Positions 1 to 7,765 of a stretch of 64,000 nucleotides of DNA are shown here, in pieces. Numbering within the stretch: the stretch's first letter is position 1; every line of letters begins with the position of its first letter. Source of the stretch: Ensifer sp. LC11 (GTDB lineage Bacteria; Pseudomonadota; Alphaproteobacteria; Rhizobiales; Rhizobiaceae); NCBI RefSeq assembly GCF_001695835.1, contig NZ_MBSO01000056.1:62001-126000 (forward strand), in the 5' to 3' direction. A program made the translations under genes and the position numbers. The notes under the pieces were generated by a model. That model was not told the DNA's origin and made no database searches. It saw only the letters and a program-made list of their open reading frames with translations.

Positions 1-141
1 AACTCCTGGGCGGGCCGCCTGCCTGGGCGAGACACGGAAACTGAGCGATTTCCGTCCACCTCAGGCATTTGCGACATTGCCACTGCTGACTAAGAGCGCG
101 GGGGACGCGATCTCCTGACGTCATCAGGAAGATTTTTCTGC

Positions 142-1092
142 CTAACGGGATTGGACGACGACCATGAGGCCGGACAGCCTGATGACGCGCAGCGGCAGGC
201 TCGCCTCCAGCACCCGCAGGGCGTCGTCGGTATCGTGCAGATCGAAGATGCCGGAGACTTCGAGCGCGCCGGCCGCTTCGTCGATGAGCAGGATGCGGCC
301 GCGACGGTAGCGCTCGAGCGTGGCGAGCACGTCGCGTAAGGGTCGGCGCGAAAAGACGAGCTTGCCGTCACGCCAGGCGGTTCCGGCAGCGACATCCACC
401 TTCGACAGGGATATCCGCCCCTGCTTGTCGATCGTCGCCGCCTCGCCGGCGCCGAGAACCGCTTTCTGGCCGGCCGCCTCGACCTCGACGCGGCCTTCCT
501 CGACCTGCACGCCGGCTGCCCGGTCGGCACCGGCCGTTCCGACCGAATAGCGGGTTCCGAGCGCCATCGCACTCAAGGCGCCATCTTCGACCACGAAGGG
601 CCGCGACGGGTTCTTCGCAACGGCAAAAAAGGCTTCGCCACGCAACAACTGCACCGTTCTGCGGTCCTGCCCGTAGTGAACAACGAGGGCCGTGTCGGTG
701 TTGAGGTCGACCTCGGTTCCGTCCTCCAGCGTGATGCGCCTGATCTCGCCGACGCCGGTATAGTAATCGGCGCGCCAGCGGTCGCCGTAGGGTGTCGTCA
801 GCGACAGGATCGCGACACCCGCCGCCAGACAGAGCCCGACGAAGCCGCCGACCCGGCGGCGGCTTTGCGCACGCAGTTCCCCGAGCCGCCCCTCGGGGAT
901 CGGCACATCTCCGAGATCGCCCCAGAGCGCCCGCAACTCGTCGTAAGCCCGCTGGTGATCCGGATGCTGGCCAACCCAGCGCTCGAATGCCTGGCGATCC
1001 ACTTCCGTCGCATCGTCGGACTGAAGCCGCGCGACCCAGGTCGCAGCCGCTTGCAGAATACTGTCGTCGATGGTCTGGCGACTGCCGCTCAT
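142..1092 (-). CDS. FecR-family anti-sigma/signal transducer
   Basis: 316 aa inner-membrane protein that would receive the signal from a TonB receptor and control the adjacent ECF sigma factor. The N-terminal third has the FecR/DUF4880 pattern (AATWVARLQSDD, then FERWVGQHPDHQRAY), a single hydrophobic segment sits near residues 85-100, and the periplasmic part has the FecR core (ITLEDGTEVDLNTDT, then RGEAFFAV) and the WRDGKLVF segment near residue 240. It lies downstream of the sigma gene on the same strand with a gap of about 100 bp. The partner TonB receptor is not seen and would lie beyond the left edge; the 141 bases to the left hold no convincing gene. Family assignment is secure; the ligand is unknown. 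Confidence 0.9.
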   Translation of the reverse strand: MSGSRQTIDDSILQAAATWVARLQSDDATEVDRQAFERWVGQHPDHQRAYDELRALWGDLGDVPIPEGRLGELRAQSRRRVGGFVGLCLAAGVAILSLTTPYGDRWRADYYTGVGEIRRITLEDGTEVDLNTDTALVVHYGQDRRTVQLLRGEAFFAVAKNPSRPFVVEDGALSAMALGTRYSVGTAGADRAAGVQVEEGRVEVEAAGQKAVLGAGEAATIDKQGRISLSKVDVAAGTAWRDGKLVFSRRPLRDVLATLERYRRGRILLIDEAAGALEVSGIFDLHDTDDALRVLEASLPLRVIRLSGLMVVVQSR

Positions 1093-1190
1093 TCACGTCT
1101 TCCGGTCGAATTGAAAATGCCGTCGGGCGATCCTCAAAGAATCGCTCTCACCATCTTAGAGTTGAAACGACGATTTTGCCTGACGTTCGC

Positions 1191-1697
1191 TCAGAAAATA
1201 ATCTCGGCGCGCATCTTCCGGCATTCAAGCAGCGCCCGGATGATGTGTTTTTCGACCATGTTTCTTGAGATGCCGAGCTGCTCGGCGATCGCGCCGTTGC
1301 TTAAGCCATGCAGGCGGCTGAGGATGAAGACCTGCTGGCAGCGGTTGGGAAGTCCCTGGATGGTGCGCGCCATGATCAACAGGCACTGGCGGGCGTTGAC
1401 GATACGGTCCTGAATGGGGCGATCTTCCGCGTGCTCCATGCCGTCTTCGTCGGCGACAAACAATGCCTGCTCCCGTGCGGCACGCTCGGAGGCGACCCGG
1501 GCAACAGAGCGAGCAACCTGAAACAGATAGGCCTGCGGGTTCTCGATCAGCGTCGAGCGCGATGCCTCAAGCATACGCATGAAGGTCTCCTGGGTGGCAT
1601 CGACCGCGTCTTCGCGATTTCTCAGGCGCCGACTGAAGAAACGGCGGATCCTGCCTTCCTCCCGCTCGTGAAGCCCCTGCACCATCGCATCGGTCAT
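1191..1697 (-). CDS. FecI-type ECF RNA polymerase sigma factor
   Basis: 168 aa ECF sigma factor. Region 2 is visible (RNREDAVDATQETFMRMLE) and region 4 as a helix-turn-helix near the C terminus (NGAIAEQLGISRNMVEKHI). The ATG at 1697 is preferred over a TTG one codon upstream because it has a GGAGAGG ribosome site. A RirA-type operator lies about 70 bp upstream, so expression is probably iron-repressed. It is followed by its FecR partner, the usual fecI-fecR order. The regulated promoter is probably that of a siderophore receptor outside the window. Confidence 0.9.
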   Translation of the reverse strand: MTDAMVQGLHEREEGRIRRFFSRRLRNREDAVDATQETFMRMLEASRSTLIENPQAYLFQVARSVARVASERAAREQALFVADEDGMEHAEDRPIQDRIVNARQCLLIMARTIQGLPNRCQQVFILSRLHGLSNGAIAEQLGISRNMVEKHIIRALLECRKMRAEIIF

Positions 1698-1769
1698 CAA
1701 TCTGCCTCTCCAGCGCGGGCTTTCGCACCGCCATCACAAACGTGCGGCGCCCGGTCGCCGCCGTTATCT

Positions 1770-1784
1770 TGAATACTTTACTCA
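1770..1784. promoter_or_regulatory. Iron-responsive operator (IRO, RirA-type)
   Basis: TGA-ATACTTTAC-TCA matches the TGA-N9-TCA consensus of rhizobial iron-responsive operators. It lies 73 bp upstream of the fecI-like start. Binding by RirA is inferred; the same motif precedes the second sigma operon and the siderophore ABC operon in this window. Confidence 0.7.
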
Positions 1785-1938
1785 TGTTTCATAGGCGAAG
1801 CGGAGGCGCGCTGCAATGCGGCGGCGATGCGGCAGGAAGACCGAAACCGTGACGGAGCAGGTCGAGCCGTACATTAGGAAAGAACTGTTGCATGAGGGCC
1901 ACGGCGACCGACCGTTGGAGCGACCGTGGCCGCCGGCG

Positions 1939-2856
1939 TCAATTTCGTCCGCTGCGCGCGAACATGGTCTCGATGGAACTCAACTCCGAGGCGAGGTGAT
2001 CGATCAGCAGCCGCACCCGGCGCGGCTGGACGCTTGCCGGCGGGTAGACGATTTGCAATCCCGTTTCGCCGGCAGCGAAGGTCGCGAGCAGCTCGACAAG
2101 CGCGCCGGAGGCAAGGTCTTCCGCGATGTCCCAGACGGATTTCAGCGCAATGCCATGACCGGCACGGCACCACTCCGCCACCAGCCCGCCGTCATTGGCA
2201 ACGCGCCTGCCGCGCACCATCACCTTGTGCGGCTTGCCATCGACCTGAAAAGCCCATTCACGGTCGAGATTGGCGCCGAAGCGCATGACGATGCAGTCGT
2301 GGCGGGAGAGATCATTCGGATGCTCCGGCCTGCCTTTGGCCTCCAGGTAGGCCGGAGCTGCGCAAACGACGCGCCGGTTCTCGCCGAGCGTGCGCGCGCG
2401 AAGCGTGCTGTCGGCCAGAACGCCATGGCGGATGGCGAAGTCCATGCCCTGTCCGACGAGGTCGATGTAGCCATCGGTGAGGTTGAGGTCCACCGTCACA
2501 TCTGGATGTTCGGCGAGAAACCGATCAAGGATCGGCACGATGTAACGTCGCCCCATGTCCTCCGGCGCGCTTAAGCGGATCGGTCCGGACACCGTGCGCG
2601 TGCCCGAGCGGATTCCAGTCTCGAGTTCGTCGGCCTCCGCCAGCAGGCGACGGGCGCCATCGACCAGCAAGCGCCCCTCCTCGGTCAGGCTGATCGCCCG
2701 CGTGGTTCTTTTCAGGAGGGCTGCGCCATAGTGCGCTTCGAGTGCCGCCAGCCGCTCCGAAACGGAGGCGGGCGACAAGCCCTTCTCGCGCCCGGCGGCG
2801 GAAAGCCCGCCCTTTTCGACAATCAGAAGAAACAGAGCCAGATTGTCGAGCAGCAT
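1939..2856 (-). CDS. LysR-family transcriptional regulator
   Basis: 305 aa. The N-terminal winged helix is clear (LALFLLIVEKGGLSAAGREK, then SVSERLAALEAHYGAALLKR), followed by a LysR substrate-binding domain (DFAIRHGVL, then AGHGIALKSVWD). The start used is ATG at 2856, which gives the usual LysR N terminus; upstream in-frame sequence does not look coding. It is divergent from the VOC-SDR-OYE operon with a 91 bp gap, so it probably controls that operon. The DsdC/AaeR-like subgroup is likely; the inducer is unknown. Confidence 0.9.
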   Translation of the reverse strand: MLLDNLALFLLIVEKGGLSAAGREKGLSPASVSERLAALEAHYGAALLKRTTRAISLTEEGRLLVDGARRLLAEADELETGIRSGTRTVSGPIRLSAPEDMGRRYIVPILDRFLAEHPDVTVDLNLTDGYIDLVGQGMDFAIRHGVLADSTLRARTLGENRRVVCAAPAYLEAKGRPEHPNDLSRHDCIVMRFGANLDREWAFQVDGKPHKVMVRGRRVANDGGLVAEWCRAGHGIALKSVWDIAEDLASGALVELLATFAAGETGLQIVYPPASVQPRRVRLLIDHLASELSSIETMFARSGRN

Positions 2857-2947
2857 TTTTCGCTTTCTCCGAAATATAATTTTGGAACTAAGCCAATTAT
2901 CCGGATGTGCCGCAATAGCTAATTTCCTCCTCGAAAGGAGACGCGCC

Positions 2948-3355
2948 ATGCAGCTCGACCATGTGACCATCCGCACAGGCGATATCGACGGAACGCGCGC
3001 GTTCTTCGAAACGATCTTCGATTTGACCGTCGGCGAGCGTCCGTCGGCCATCCGCCGTATCCCCGGCCACTGGCTCTACGCCGACGGCAAGCCGATCGTG
3101 CACATCATCGGCAGCTACGGCAGCGGTTGCGACCGCGCGGCCGAAGCGATCGATCACGTCGGCTTCCGGCTTGAAGGCTACGCCGCCTTTCGCGCCAGGC
3201 TCGACCGGCTCGCGATCCCCTATTCGACGATGGACCTTGCCGACATCGGCGAGCGCCGGCTGTTTCTGCGCACACCCGGCGGTCCGTTGCTCGAAGCCGT
3301 CTTTTCCGAACCCGTTCCCCCCATTTCCCCGGAGCATGACCATGACCTTCAATGA
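2948..3355 (+). CDS. VOC/glyoxalase-family protein
   Basis: 135 aa single-domain vicinal-oxygen-chelate protein. The N terminus (LDHVTIRTGDIDGTRAFFET) and the second half (IDHVGFRLEG, then FLRTPGGPLLEAVF) show the paired beta-alpha-beta-beta-beta repeats. Likely metal ligands are His4, a central His and the final Glu of the LLEAVF strand. An AAAGGAG site lies just before the ATG. It is the first gene of the operon and its 3' end overlaps the SDR start. The substrate is unknown; a small reactive carbonyl or dihydroxy compound would fit the neighbours. Confidence 0.82.
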   Translation: MQLDHVTIRTGDIDGTRAFFETIFDLTVGERPSAIRRIPGHWLYADGKPIVHIIGSYGSGCDRAAEAIDHVGFRLEGYAAFRARLDRLAIPYSTMDLADIGERRLFLRTPGGPLLEAVFSEPVPPISPEHDHDLQ

Positions 3356-4013
3356 CAACACCGTCTCCGTCGTCATCGGCGGCACCAGCGGCATCGGCGC
3401 CGCCGTCGCAAGCGCGCTGAGCCAACGCCCTGGCCGGGTCGAGATCGCCAGCCGCGCCACCGGCCTCGACATCGCCGACGCCGCTTCCGTTGCCGCCTAT
3501 TTCCGCAAGCTCGGACCGATCGACCACCTGATCGTCACAGCCGGCTCCGCCGCTCCCGGCGGCGCGGTCGCCGATGTCGATCTGGACGCCGCCAAGGCTG
3601 CCTTCGACGTCAAGTTCTGGGGCTCGCTCGTCCTTGCCCGCGAGGCTGCCAAGATCATGCGCCTCGGCGGCACCATCACCCTCACCTCGGGCTTTCTCGC
3701 CCGCCGGACGGTTCCCGGCACCTTCGTCAAGACGGCGATGAATGCCGCCCTCGAAGCCACGGCGAAAGTGCTTGCCAAGGAGCTGGCGCCGCTGCGCGTC
3801 AATGTCGTCAGCCCCGGGCTCACGCAGACGGAAGCCTATGCCGGCATGGCCGGCGAAGCCCGCGACGCCATGTTCGATCGCGCCGCCTCGACCCTGCCGG
3901 CCCGCCGCCTCGGACGACCTGAAGATATCGCCAGCGGCTATCTCTTCGCCATCGACAACCCCTTCGTCACCGGGTCGGTCGTCGACATCGACGGTGGCGC
4001 CCTCATCAACTGA
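3342..4013 (+). CDS. Short-chain dehydrogenase/reductase
   Basis: 223 aa SDR. The glycine-rich cofactor site is near the N terminus (VVIGGTSGIGAAVA). The usual NNAG position reads VTAGSAAPGG, and the C-terminal part has RVNVVSPGLTQTEAY and VTGSVVDIDGG. The catalytic tyrosine is not obvious: the expected YxxxK is replaced by FVKTAMNAA after LTSGFLARR, which is unusual for an active SDR. The ATG at 3342 is preferred over ATG at 3336 because of spacing from GGAG. It overlaps the VOC gene by 14 bp and so is probably translationally coupled. Confidence 0.85.
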   Translation: MTFNDNTVSVVIGGTSGIGAAVASALSQRPGRVEIASRATGLDIADAASVAAYFRKLGPIDHLIVTAGSAAPGGAVADVDLDAAKAAFDVKFWGSLVLAREAAKIMRLGGTITLTSGFLARRTVPGTFVKTAMNAALEATAKVLAKELAPLRVNVVSPGLTQTEAYAGMAGEARDAMFDRAASTLPARRLGRPEDIASGYLFAIDNPFVTGSVVDIDGGALIN

Positions 4014-4071
4014 CATATCGCCACGCGCCTTGGCCGTTTCCGTACGGCCGCCTTTCACAAAGGATTTGCTG

Positions 4072-5175
4072 ATGTCGCCGACACTCTTCTCCCCGATTTC
4101 TCTCGGTGCGCTAACGTTGCCGAACCGCATCGCGCTTGCGCCGATGACACGGGCGCGCAGCAGCCAGCCGGGCAATGTGCCCAACGCCTTGATGGCCGAA
4201 TATTATGCCCAGCGCGCGTCGGCCGGCCTCATCGTCACCGAGGCCACCCAGATATCGCCGCAGGGGCAGGGATACTCGTTTACACCCGGCATCCACTCTC
4301 CCGAGCAGATTGCCGGATGGCGGCTCGTCACCGACGCCGTGCACCGTGCAGGCGGCCGCATCATGCTGCAGCTCTGGCATGTCGGGCGCATGAGCCACGC
4401 GAGCTTCCACGAAGGTGGTCGCCCGGTTGCGCCGTCGGCCCTCTCCCCAGGTGCCAAGGTCTGGGTGGCCGATCCGAAAACCGGCATCGGTACGATGATC
4501 GATAGCCCGGTGCCACGCGCGCTGGAGGCGGACGAGATCGCCAGCATCGTCGATGATTTCCGCCAGGCGGCCGCCGATGCCATCGCTTCCGGCTTCGATG
4601 GGGTCGAGATCCACGGCGCCAACGGCTATCTGATCGACCAGTTCCTGCGTCGCTCGTCCAACCAGCGCGACGACCGCTATGGCGGCCCGGCCGAGAACCG
4701 AATTCGTTTCCTGGTCGAGGTGGCCGAGGCGGTCGCGGCGAAAATCGGCGCATCGCGCGTCGGCATCCGGCTTTCGCCCTATATCACCCAGCGCAACATG
4801 GAAGACGACGAGATCATCCCGACGATCCTCAAGGCCGCAGTCGAGATTAGCCGTGTCGGCCTTGCCTATATCCATCTGGTGGAGGCCGACTGGGACGATG
4901 CGCCTGAAATCCCCGACAGCTTCCGCCGCGATCTGCGCGCCACCTATTCCGGCCGGATTATCGTCGCCGGTCGCTACGACAAGGCGCGGGCGGAGGCGAT
5001 CCTTGCCGCGGATCTCGCCGACATCGTCGCATTCGGCCGTCCCTTCATCGCCAATCCGGACCTGCCACGCCGGCTGAAGGAGGAGCTGCCACTTGCAAGC
5101 TTCGACGGCGCCAAGCTTTTCGGCGGCAACGCCGAGGGCTACTCTACCTACCCGGCGCTGGAGAACGTCGCATGA
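4072..5175 (+). CDS. Old yellow enzyme family NADH:flavin oxidoreductase
   Basis: 367 aa, full length for the NemA/OYE group. The protein begins LFSPISLGALTLPNRIALAP with the expected MTRARS continuation. The substrate-binding HG-N motif (GVEIHGANGYLIDQFL) and the RSSNQRDDRYGG segment are present, as is the C-terminal phosphate loop (IIVAGRYDKARAE, then VAFGRPFIANPDL). It binds FMN and reduces activated alkenes, quinones or nitro compounds with NAD(P)H. It is central in the operon, and the stop overlaps the start of the cupin gene (ATGA). Confidence 0.93.
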   Translation: MSPTLFSPISLGALTLPNRIALAPMTRARSSQPGNVPNALMAEYYAQRASAGLIVTEATQISPQGQGYSFTPGIHSPEQIAGWRLVTDAVHRAGGRIMLQLWHVGRMSHASFHEGGRPVAPSALSPGAKVWVADPKTGIGTMIDSPVPRALEADEIASIVDDFRQAAADAIASGFDGVEIHGANGYLIDQFLRRSSNQRDDRYGGPAENRIRFLVEVAEAVAAKIGASRVGIRLSPYITQRNMEDDEIIPTILKAAVEISRVGLAYIHLVEADWDDAPEIPDSFRRDLRATYSGRIIVAGRYDKARAEAILAADLADIVAFGRPFIANPDLPRRLKEELPLASFDGAKLFGGNAEGYSTYPALENVA

Positions 5176-5549
5176 CCGGACCATTGACTGAGCGCGAACG
5201 AGCGGAGGCCGCCATCAACGATCGAATCGGAACCGAACTCGTGCACGAAGGAGCGGGTTTGCGCGTCTGGCACCTCAGGCTGCAGCCGGGCGAAACGCTT
5301 GGTCCTCACCGTCACGACCGGCCGTATTTCTGGACGGCCTTGACCGACGGCACGGCGCGCGCGCGCTCGGGCGATGGAAGGACCACCGACGTCATCTACC
5401 GTGCCGGCGACACACGCCATTTCAGCGACCTGACGCCGGCAACCGCCTTCGTGCACGATCTGACCAACACCGGTGACGCCGAACTCGTCTTCGTCACCGT
5501 CGAGTTCGCACCTGAAGACCATTCGCCCGCCAATAGGAGCAAGCCATGA
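5172..5549 (+). CDS. Small cupin-domain protein
   Basis: 125 aa. It is a single cupin barrel with the first metal motif visible as GETLGPHRHDRPYFW (H-x-H) and a second half ending DTRHFSDLTPATAFVHDLTN. It overlaps both neighbours by 4 bp, which indicates tight co-expression with the OYE and quinone reductase genes. The reaction is unknown; small rhizobial cupins of this size are often isomerases or binding proteins. Confidence 0.78.
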   Translation: MTGPLTERERAEAAINDRIGTELVHEGAGLRVWHLRLQPGETLGPHRHDRPYFWTALTDGTARARSGDGRTTDVIYRAGDTRHFSDLTPATAFVHDLTNTGDAELVFVTVEFAPEDHSPANRSKP

Positions 5550-6562
5550 AAGCCGTCGCCCTCACCCGCTATCTGCCGGTTTCCGACCCGGACGCTTTCC
5601 TCGATGTCACCCTGCCGAAACCGGTGCCGCAGGGACAAGACATCCTCGTTGCCGTCGCGGCCGTCGCCGTCAATCCGGTTGACGTCAAGATGCGCGCACC
5701 GAAGGACAAGATCGAGGAAACACCGCGTGTGCTCGGCTGGGATGCAAGCGGCGTGGTCGAGGCGGTCGGCCCTGATGTGACGCTGTTCAAGCCCGGCGAC
5801 CAAGTCTACTACGCCGGCGATCTGACGCGATCGGGCTCCAATCAGCAGTATCAGCTGGTCGACGAACGCATCGTCGGCCGCAAGCCGAAGAGCCTTTCCT
5901 TTGCGGAAGCCGCCGCCCTGCCGCTGACGACGATCACCGCCTACGAGGCTTTCTTCGATCGCCTCGGGATCGACCGGGACGGCGCCGATCGCGGCCAGTC
6001 GATCCTGATCGTCGGCGGTGCCGGCGGCGTCGGCTCGATCGGCATCCAGCTTGCCAAGCGCGCCGGCCTGACCGTCATCGCCACGGCCTCGCGGCCGGAA
6101 ACCATCGCCTGGGTGAAGGAGCTGGGTGCCGACCATGTCGTCAACCATCGCGAGCCGCTGGTCGAACAGGTGCGAGCGCTCGGCTTTACCCATGTCGACC
6201 ACATCGCCATCTTCAACGACATGCGCCATTGGGATGCCGCGGTCGAACTGATCCGCCCGCAAGGGGGCATCGTCTCGATCGACAACACCGACGTGCCGAT
6301 GCCGATGGCCGGCATGAAGACCAAGGCGGCAAGCCTGCACTGGGAGTTCATGTTCGCCCGCCCGATGCATCAGACGCCGGATATGATCGAGCAGCACCGG
6401 CTTCTGTCCTTCGTCGCCGACGAGATCGACGCAGGCCGGCTGAAGACGACGCTGGCCGAGGTGCTGTCGCCGATCAACGCCGCAAACCTGCGCGAAGCCC
6501 ATCGCCGCATCGAGACCGGCGCTGCCAAGGGCAAGATCGTGATCGAAGGTTTTGGCGGCTGA
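5546..6562 (+). CDS. Zinc-type alcohol dehydrogenase-like / quinone oxidoreductase (MDR superfamily)
   Basis: 338 aa medium-chain reductase. The GroES-like half (VAVNPVDVKMRAP, then VLGWDASGVVEAVG) is followed by the Rossmann half with ILIVGGAGGVGSIGIQLAK. Residues typical of the zinc-dependent branch are missing, so it is probably a zinc-free NADPH enzyme of the TIGR02817-like group. It is the last gene of the VOC-SDR-OYE-cupin operon and converges on the sulfoxide reductase gene. Its role with OYE is probably reduction of alpha,beta-unsaturated carbonyls or quinones. Confidence 0.88.
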   Translation: MKAVALTRYLPVSDPDAFLDVTLPKPVPQGQDILVAVAAVAVNPVDVKMRAPKDKIEETPRVLGWDASGVVEAVGPDVTLFKPGDQVYYAGDLTRSGSNQQYQLVDERIVGRKPKSLSFAEAAALPLTTITAYEAFFDRLGIDRDGADRGQSILIVGGAGGVGSIGIQLAKRAGLTVIATASRPETIAWVKELGADHVVNHREPLVEQVRALGFTHVDHIAIFNDMRHWDAAVELIRPQGGIVSIDNTDVPMPMAGMKTKAASLHWEFMFARPMHQTPDMIEQHRLLSFVADEIDAGRLKTTLAEVLSPINAANLREAHRRIETGAAKGKIVIEGFGG

Positions 6563-6610
6563 AGTCTGGTCCAACCGCATCGCCGCCCGCGCGAAACGCT
6601 GGCGGCGCGA

Positions 6611-7105
6611 TTAGGTAAAATCGCTCGCCGCGACATAGATCGCGGCGAGCGCCTCGAAACCGGCCTGGTCTTCAGCACCGAAGCGGTCGGGCGTAGGGCT
6701 GTCGAGGTCGAGCACGCCGAGCACCTTGCCGTCCGTCACCAGTGGCACGACAAGCTCGGATCGAGACGCGGCATCGCAGGCAATATGGCCCGGAAAGGCA
6801 TGAACGTCGGGAACCAGCATCGTCTGCTTCTGCGCCACGGCACTGCCGCAGACGCCCTTGCCGACCGCAATGCGCACGCAGGCGACCTTGCCCTGAAACG
6901 GTCCAAGCACCAGCTCGTCGTTCGACCGCAGGAAGTAGAAACCGGCCCAGTTCAGATCCGGCACCAGATCGAAAACGAGTGCCGAGAGGTTGGCGGCATT
7001 GGCGATGAAGTCGCGCTCGTCGTGCAGGAGGCCGCCGAGCTGGTCGGCAAGCTCACGATAGAATTCGGCCTTGTCACCGGTTGCGATCGTCTTCGAGGCA
7101 AACAC
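6611..7105 (-). CDS. msrC: Free methionine-(R)-sulfoxide reductase (GAF domain)
   Basis: 164 aa, a single GAF domain. The conserved cysteines of the fRMsr/YebR family are all present: KVACVRI, GKGVCGSA and GHIACDAASRSELVVP. It reduces free methionine-R-sulfoxide in the cytoplasm with thioredoxin. The start chosen is GTG at 7105, preceded by AAGGTAGG; the longer in-frame N terminus has no similarity to the family and would add about 40 residues. It is a single gene convergent with the upstream operon. Confidence 0.9.
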   Translation of the reverse strand: MFASKTIATGDKAEFYRELADQLGGLLHDERDFIANAANLSALVFDLVPDLNWAGFYFLRSNDELVLGPFQGKVACVRIAVGKGVCGSAVAQKQTMLVPDVHAFPGHIACDAASRSELVVPLVTDGKVLGVLDLDSPTPDRFGAEDQAGFEALAAIYVAASDFT

Positions 7106-7216
7106 AGTCCTACCTTTCAAATCTGGGCCTGATACCGCTCGCCAAGCGTTGCAGCCCGCCGACAAGATCGCGCCCCATGCCGGATTTGGCTGAGCAATAC
7201 ACCAACCGCGGACACA

Positions 7217-7226
7217 GCAAAATTGC
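7217..7226. repeat. Putative left target-site repeat of the 3.5 kb element
   Basis: GCAAAATTGC lies immediately outside the left inverted repeat. The sequence immediately outside the right inverted repeat at 10744-10753 is GCAGAATTGC, nine of ten identical in direct orientation. IS1595 elements normally make 8 bp duplications, so the exact boundary is uncertain. Confidence 0.45.
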
Positions 7227-7249
7227 GGCATTAGGTAGCAAAAGCCACC
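7227..7249 (+). repeat. Left terminal inverted repeat
   Basis: A 23 bp arm starting GGCATTAGGTAGCAAA that pairs with 10721-10743. It begins with GG, as many IS1595 family ends do. Confidence 0.6.
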
Positions 7250-7303
7250 AGACCTGAAATGGCATCCCGACTACCCTGGTTTCCGGTGAAAACGGAGCCT
7301 CGA

Positions 7304-7765
7304 ATGAGTGTAGCGTACGAGTTGAAGCAGAAACGAGCCGCCTTGACTGACAGGCTGCAGCAGCTTGAGAGAGAGCGGGTCGACATTCAAGAACTGATGA
7401 GAGCGCTGGACGGCGTCATCCTGAGCTACGAGTCCGACTACAAGGCATCTGCGCTAACGGGGTCTGAACAGGGGAACCGCTCTCGAAAGGCCAGACGCTC
7501 GTCGTCCGAGGTGAAAGCGGCCATGAACGGCGTAAACAAGCGCCAGGCCGTCTTGGAGGTTCTGCGCGAAGCAGGGGAACCTATTTCTGTGACTGACTGC
7601 GCTGCGAAGTTCGCCGCCAAGCTCGGCATCCCGAGCGAGCCAGCCGATCTTTCTGACATCGCGCACCGTCTGTCGGCAGTCCTGACCCAATTGACGACTG
7701 CGGGACGCGTGCGGCAGTCCGGCCAGTTTGACGGCCGTAAGGTTCTCTGGGAGATTGCCGTTTAG
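7304..7765 (+). CDS. Hypothetical coiled-coil and winged-helix-like protein
   Basis: 153 aa. The first 50 residues form a predicted coiled coil (LKQKRAALTDRLQQLERERV). A basic linker follows (SRKARRSSSEVKAA), and the C-terminal half looks like a winged helix (NKRQAVLEVLREAGEPISVTD, then HRLSAVLTQLTTAGRVRQ). ATG at 7304 has CGGAG upstream; the longer frame start has no site. It is convergent with the transposase gene and overlaps it by 4 bp, so it is probably a passenger of the element. Not recognised; a DNA-binding accessory role is possible. Confidence 0.65.
   Translation: MSVAYELKQKRAALTDRLQQLERERVDIQELMRALDGVILSYESDYKASALTGSEQGNRSRKARRSSSEVKAAMNGVNKRQAVLEVLREAGEPISVTDCAAKFAAKLGIPSEPADLSDIAHRLSAVLTQLTTAGRVRQSGQFDGRKVLWEIAV

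Noticed and set aside
1-141. End of a TonB receptor gene at the left edge
   Set aside because: No frame shows a receptor sequence; a receptor, if present, starts beyond the window.
3105-4184. Long antisense frame opposite the VOC and SDR genes
   Set aside because: High-GC antisense shadow; the plus-strand genes have complete families and ribosome sites.
6562-6611. Imperfect GC-rich inverted repeat between convergent genes as terminator
   Set aside because: Arms have an insertion and no U tract; too weak to list.
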